A DNA stretch of 64,000 nt from a bacterium (lineage in GTDB: Bacteria; Acidobacteriota; Aminicenantia; Aminicenantales; Aminicenantaceae): contig JAGXKI010000001.1 of assembly GCA_018335295.1 (NCBI GenBank), positions 98,428-162,427 of the forward strand. The letters are read 5' to 3'. Every line of letters begins with the position of its first letter. Position 1 is the first letter of the stretch. Shown here piece after piece: positions 61,507 through 64,000 of the stretch. Under the pieces are notes generated by a model. That model saw only the letters and a list, made by a program, of their open reading frames with translations. It made no database searches and was not told the origin of the DNA. The position numbers and the translations under genes were made by a program.

Positions 61507-62262
61507 CTATATCCTTTCGGGCATAGTTTTTTGATGAAGCTTCAGTGCTAAAATAAGAAAAAGTCCAGTGAAAGCAAAGAGGGCCAAGAAATCAACTCCC
61601 AGAGAGAGATACCCTTCGTTTTGGATGCAGTGTCTGGCGATATCGGTAAAGTAGGTGAGGGGAGATATGTAAGAAATGATTTTTCCCCACCCCGGGAGTT
61701 GTTTCAGAGGGATAAAGATACCGCTTATAAAAACCACAGGGAATTTAATCATGGAGGAAAGCATCATAATGGTACTGGGCATAGTGGCTGGGGCGGCGGA
61801 GAACATCAGGCCCAAAGAAGAAAAACAGAATCCAGCCAATATTAAACCACCAAACAAAGCAGCCGGAGTATGGATTTGTAAACTCAAAGCCAATCCCGCT
61901 CCTAAAGGAATCAGAGAAATAAGAAATCCAAAAGCAAAGGAAGCCAGTATATCCCCCAATATAATGGTAGAGGCGGTGAGAGGAGAGGAAATCAATCTTT
62001 CCAGGGTTCTGGCCTGGGTTTCCCACGGGGCTACGGCCGGAGATATGGCGGTGGAAGTAAAAAAGAGGACCATCCCCAGAAGGCCGGGAAGCATGAATTG
62101 AATGGAAAAGTCTCGTCCCACCGCGAATGCCAGGAAAAGGAAAACCGGAAAAAGGATACCGAAAATCACCACCGGCCCTTTAGAGTAGTAGATTCGGATG
62201 TTTTTTCGGGCGATAACCAATGACCTTTGGGCCTGTTGAACTAAAGTAGAAAAAGAATCCAT
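61507..62262 (-). CDS. ABC-2 type transporter permease
   Basis: A 251-residue membrane protein of about six helices. The ABC-2 pattern is seen in LPGLLGMVLFFTSTAISPAVAPWETQARTLERLISSPL and the C-terminal KQLPGWGKIISYISPLTYFTDIAR. Its partner ATPase gene lies 8 nt upstream. Probably an exporter of a lipid, drug or polysaccharide. Confidence 0.9.
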   Translation of the reverse strand: MDSFSTLVQQAQRSLVIARKNIRIYYSKGPVVIFGILFPVFLFLAFAVGRDFSIQFMLPGLLGMVLFFTSTAISPAVAPWETQARTLERLISSPLTASTIILGDILASFAFGFLISLIPLGAGLALSLQIHTPAALFGGLILAGFCFSSLGLMFSAAPATMPSTIMMLSSMIKFPVVFISGIFIPLKQLPGWGKIISYISPLTYFTDIARHCIQNEGYLSLGVDFLALFAFTGLFLILALKLHQKTMPERI

Positions 62263-62269
62263 CGAAATA

Positions 62270-63208
62270 TCACCTCTCTGTTAAAGCCAGAAATGCATCT
62301 TCCAGGGATGGAGTGAGAGTGTTCAATGAAATAATCCCCACATTTTCTCTCGAAGTATAATTCACTAAGGAAACGATGGCTTCACCGGGTGATGAAGTGT
62401 AAAGCCTGAATTTATCTCCCACTCTTTCCACTGTGCTTACTTGAGGAAGTTGATATAAGGATTCAGTCTTAACCTTTCTGTCGAAACTGACCTCCACAGA
62501 ATGCATCTCTTTGATTTCTGCCCTCAGTTTTTCTGGAGGGTCTATGGCCACGATGTTTCCCTGATCGATGATGGCAATCCGGTCGCACAACTGGTTGGCT
62601 TCTTCCATTTGGTGAGTGGTGAGAAAAACGGTTTTTCCCTGGGAGCTCAATTCCTTTATAAACCCTCTAATAAGCCGGGCACTCTTGACATCGAGGCCGG
62701 ATGTGGGTTCATCCAGAAAAAGAATTTCAGGGTCACTGATAAGGGACATGGCCAGGATAAGACGCTGCTTCATTCCTTTAGAATAAGTCCTGACCTTTTG
62801 ACCTTTTTGGGGATAGAGCTCTATTTTTTTAAACAACTCTTCGGCTTTTTTGTAGGCCTGCCTTTTGGGGACTCCATAGATCTCTGCCATGAGCATCAGG
62901 TTGTCCCAACCTGAAATATCCAGATAGGCGTTGGTCATTTCAGGAACCACTCCGGCTTTCTGTTTGGCTTTGAGACTTCCAGCAGAACCCCCCAAAACCA
63001 CGGCCTTTCCTCCATCCGCCTTGATCACTCCGGTGAGAATTCTCACTGTAGTGGTTTTACCAGCTCCGTTGGGTCCTAGAAATCCGAATATTTCTTCTTT
63101 TTTTACCTGGAAACTAATGGCATTGACTGCGGTTACATTTCCGTATTTTTTAGTGAGACCGGACACCTGAAGGGCAAGCGAACCATGTTTTTTGGGTGAG
63201 TCAGCCAT
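62270..63208 (-). CDS. ABC transporter ATP-binding protein
   Basis: A 312-residue ATPase. Walker A GPNGAGKTTT, signature YSKGMKQRL, Walker B ILFLDEPTSG and the H-loop TTHQMEE are all intact. A C-terminal domain of about 80 residues (VSFDRKVKTESLYQLPQVS) is of the type found in drug and NatA-like exporters. The start at 63208 overlaps the arsR stop by 8 nt; the earlier track start would lie deep in arsR. Confidence 0.94.
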   Translation of the reverse strand: MADSPKKHGSLALQVSGLTKKYGNVTAVNAISFQVKKEEIFGFLGPNGAGKTTTVRILTGVIKADGGKAVVLGGSAGSLKAKQKAGVVPEMTNAYLDISGWDNLMLMAEIYGVPKRQAYKKAEELFKKIELYPQKGQKVRTYSKGMKQRLILAMSLISDPEILFLDEPTSGLDVKSARLIRGFIKELSSQGKTVFLTTHQMEEANQLCDRIAIIDQGNIVAIDPPEKLRAEIKEMHSVEVSFDRKVKTESLYQLPQVSTVERVGDKFRLYTSSPGEAIVSLVNYTSRENVGIISLNTLTPSLEDAFLALTER

Positions 63209-63548
63209 TGGGCTTTCCTTTTTTTTGCGGGGATACATATATTTCCTGGATGGATTTCAAAATATAATCGAATGACTCAGGGTTAATGAAATAATGAACC
63301 CGGTACCCTCTTCTTTCCCCTTTCACCAAACCCGCCGACTTCAATACCCGTAAATGCTGGGAGACGGCGGATTGAGAAATCCCCAAAATATGAGCTACAG
63401 CCATAACACAGAGAGCGTTGGATTTAGAAGATCTTCCCAGCAGTTTAATTATTTTTAACCGCGTGGGGTCAGAGAGAGCACTGAAAATGGCGGTTTGCTT
63501 TTCTTGGTTTTTTTCTAGATTTTTTTGAGTGAAATCAGATAACTTCAT
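63201..63548 (-). CDS. ArsR-family transcriptional regulator
   Basis: A 115-residue winged-helix repressor. SALSDPTRLKIIKLLG, MAVAHILGISQSAVSQHLRVLKSAGLVKGERRGYRVHYFI is the ArsR DNA-binding domain. No CxC metal site is evident, so the signal may not be a metal. The start at 63548 is chosen because the promoter places transcription near 63591, beyond the longer ORF start. It controls the ABC exporter operon that follows. Confidence 0.92.
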   Translation of the reverse strand: MKLSDFTQKNLEKNQEKQTAIFSALSDPTRLKIIKLLGRSSKSNALCVMAVAHILGISQSAVSQHLRVLKSAGLVKGERRGYRVHYFINPESFDYILKSIQEIYVSPQKKGKPNG

Positions 63549-63571
63549 CTCGGATTTAGTTGAACTCAATT

Positions 63572-63626
63572 TAATTAAGTCATCACTAATATACTTAATT
63601 ATAAATCCAAACAGAGTATTTGTCAA
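63572..63626 (-). promoter_or_regulatory. Consensus promoter with overlapping ArsR operator
   Basis: On the reverse strand TTGACA (63621-63626), 17 nt, TATAAT (63598-63603), a perfect sigma-70 match. The inverted repeat TAATTAAGT-N12-ACTTAATTA (63572-63601) overlaps the -10 box and the start site, the classical place for an ArsR repressor. Confidence 0.7.
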
Positions 63627-63868
63627 AATAGTGGAAATTTTATATTTACCTTATTTTGAAGGTCCAAAATCATTTTCTCTCGGAGGGCTGGATGACTCTC
63701 TACGAGAATTTAATTTGAGCCATAGATTTTACCCCTTCTCTTTGAGTCTATCTTTTTCCTTTTGGACCGGTCTGGTTTTTTTCTTAAGCCGGGATCCGTG
63801 ATTTTTTCTAATTTAGTGATGAAAATATTGTACCCTATAAAACGGCTCCCCCCAATTTCCATATCTTA

Positions 63869-63897
63869 TTGACCAAAAAGGGGATAAATGTTAGAAA
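63869..63897 (+). promoter_or_regulatory. Promoter of tRNA-Leu
   Basis: TTGACC (63869-63874), 17 nt, TAGAAA (63892-63897), with the tRNA beginning 11 nt later. Confidence 0.45.
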
Positions 63898-63907
63898 TAG
63901 ACTGAGT

Positions 63908-63996
63908 GCCGGAGTGGTGAAATGGGTAGACGCGCTGGACTCAAAATCCAGTCCGGGGCGACTCGGGTGTGGGTTCGAATCCCACCTCCGGCACCA
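63908..63996 (+). tRNA. tRNA-Leu (anticodon CAA), CCA encoded
   Basis: GCCGGAG pairs with CTCCGGC; the anticodon stem CTGGA/TCCAG has loop CTCAAAA (anticodon CAA). A long class II variable arm (GTCCGGGGCGACTCGGGT) and T loop GTTCGAAT complete it. The 3' CCA is encoded (63994-63996), unlike the tRNA-Gly in this window. Confidence 0.97.
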
Positions 63997-64000
63997 CCTT

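Noticed and set aside
5508-63880. Shared 17-mer TTATTGACCAAAAAGGG near 5508 and 63867
   Set aside because: The second is a plausible -35 region of tRNA-Leu, but the first has no matching -10; the match may be chance.

Overview
The window looks like a chromosome segment from an anaerobic or microaerophilic Gram-negative bacterium of about 45% GC. The Gram-negative call rests on heptose/LPS core genes, TolC channels, RND pumps and an outer-membrane barrel; the anaerobic call rests on rubrerythrin, a reductive-dehalogenase-like protein and a UroD-like methyltransferase. Codon style and gene mix suggest something near Acidobacteriota/Aminicenantes, but that is inference; no rRNA or phylogenetic marker is present. 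Most native genes have strong AGGAGG-type ribosome sites and several have near-perfect TTGACA-N17-TATAAT promoters, which makes promoter-based start calls unusually informative.

Layout. 1-7.4 kb: uvrB (cut by the window edge), a CsgG-family relic, bactofilin, a Tat-exported reductive dehalogenase with a small RdhB-like anchor, gamma-carbonic anhydrase, CPBP protease, a Tat-exported CGGC protein and a UroD-like methyltransferase. 7.4-17 kb: a MarR-controlled RND efflux operon whose adaptor lacks the usual alpha-hairpin, an M48 lipoprotein protease, an orphan HepT and a secreted serine hydrolase. 17-31.6 kb: an accessory region with two copies of a 191-bp direct repeat, an IS3 transposase relic, MntA-HepT and MazEF-type toxin-antitoxin pairs, a Bacteroidota-like RND operon, two methyltransferases, rubrerythrin, an outer-membrane barrel and a natural MntA-HepT fusion.

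32-45.5 kb: a DUF2089/SHOCT-like operon with a 29-codon micro-ORF, a histidine kinase/receiver pair, a ferritin-like relic, a secreted GH31 glycosidase, tRNA-Gly, a fourth HepT locus, a strong candidate for an unannotated structured small RNA at 39954-40085, a LipM-like octanoyltransferase, and a five-gene ECF sigma/anti-sigma/membrane/DUF4097 envelope operon. 45.6-52.9 kb: a seven-gene operon joining an archaeal-type HMG-CoA synthase/thiolase/DUF35 set to a methylcrotonyl-CoA carboxylase and a methylglutaconyl-CoA hydratase, with no HMG-CoA lyase. 53-64 kb: a second ECF sigma operon with an HtrA-like protein that has lost two of three catalytic residues, a heptose/LPS operon (split RfaE1, RfaE2, heptosyltransferase, isoprenylcysteine methyltransferase-like protein, TrmH), a GNAT enzyme, TspO, an ArsR-controlled ABC exporter and tRNA-Leu.

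Nothing here was checked by database search. Family calls come from motifs and remembered family features. Start sites were re-chosen from ribosome-site and promoter positions wherever these contradict the longest ORF.
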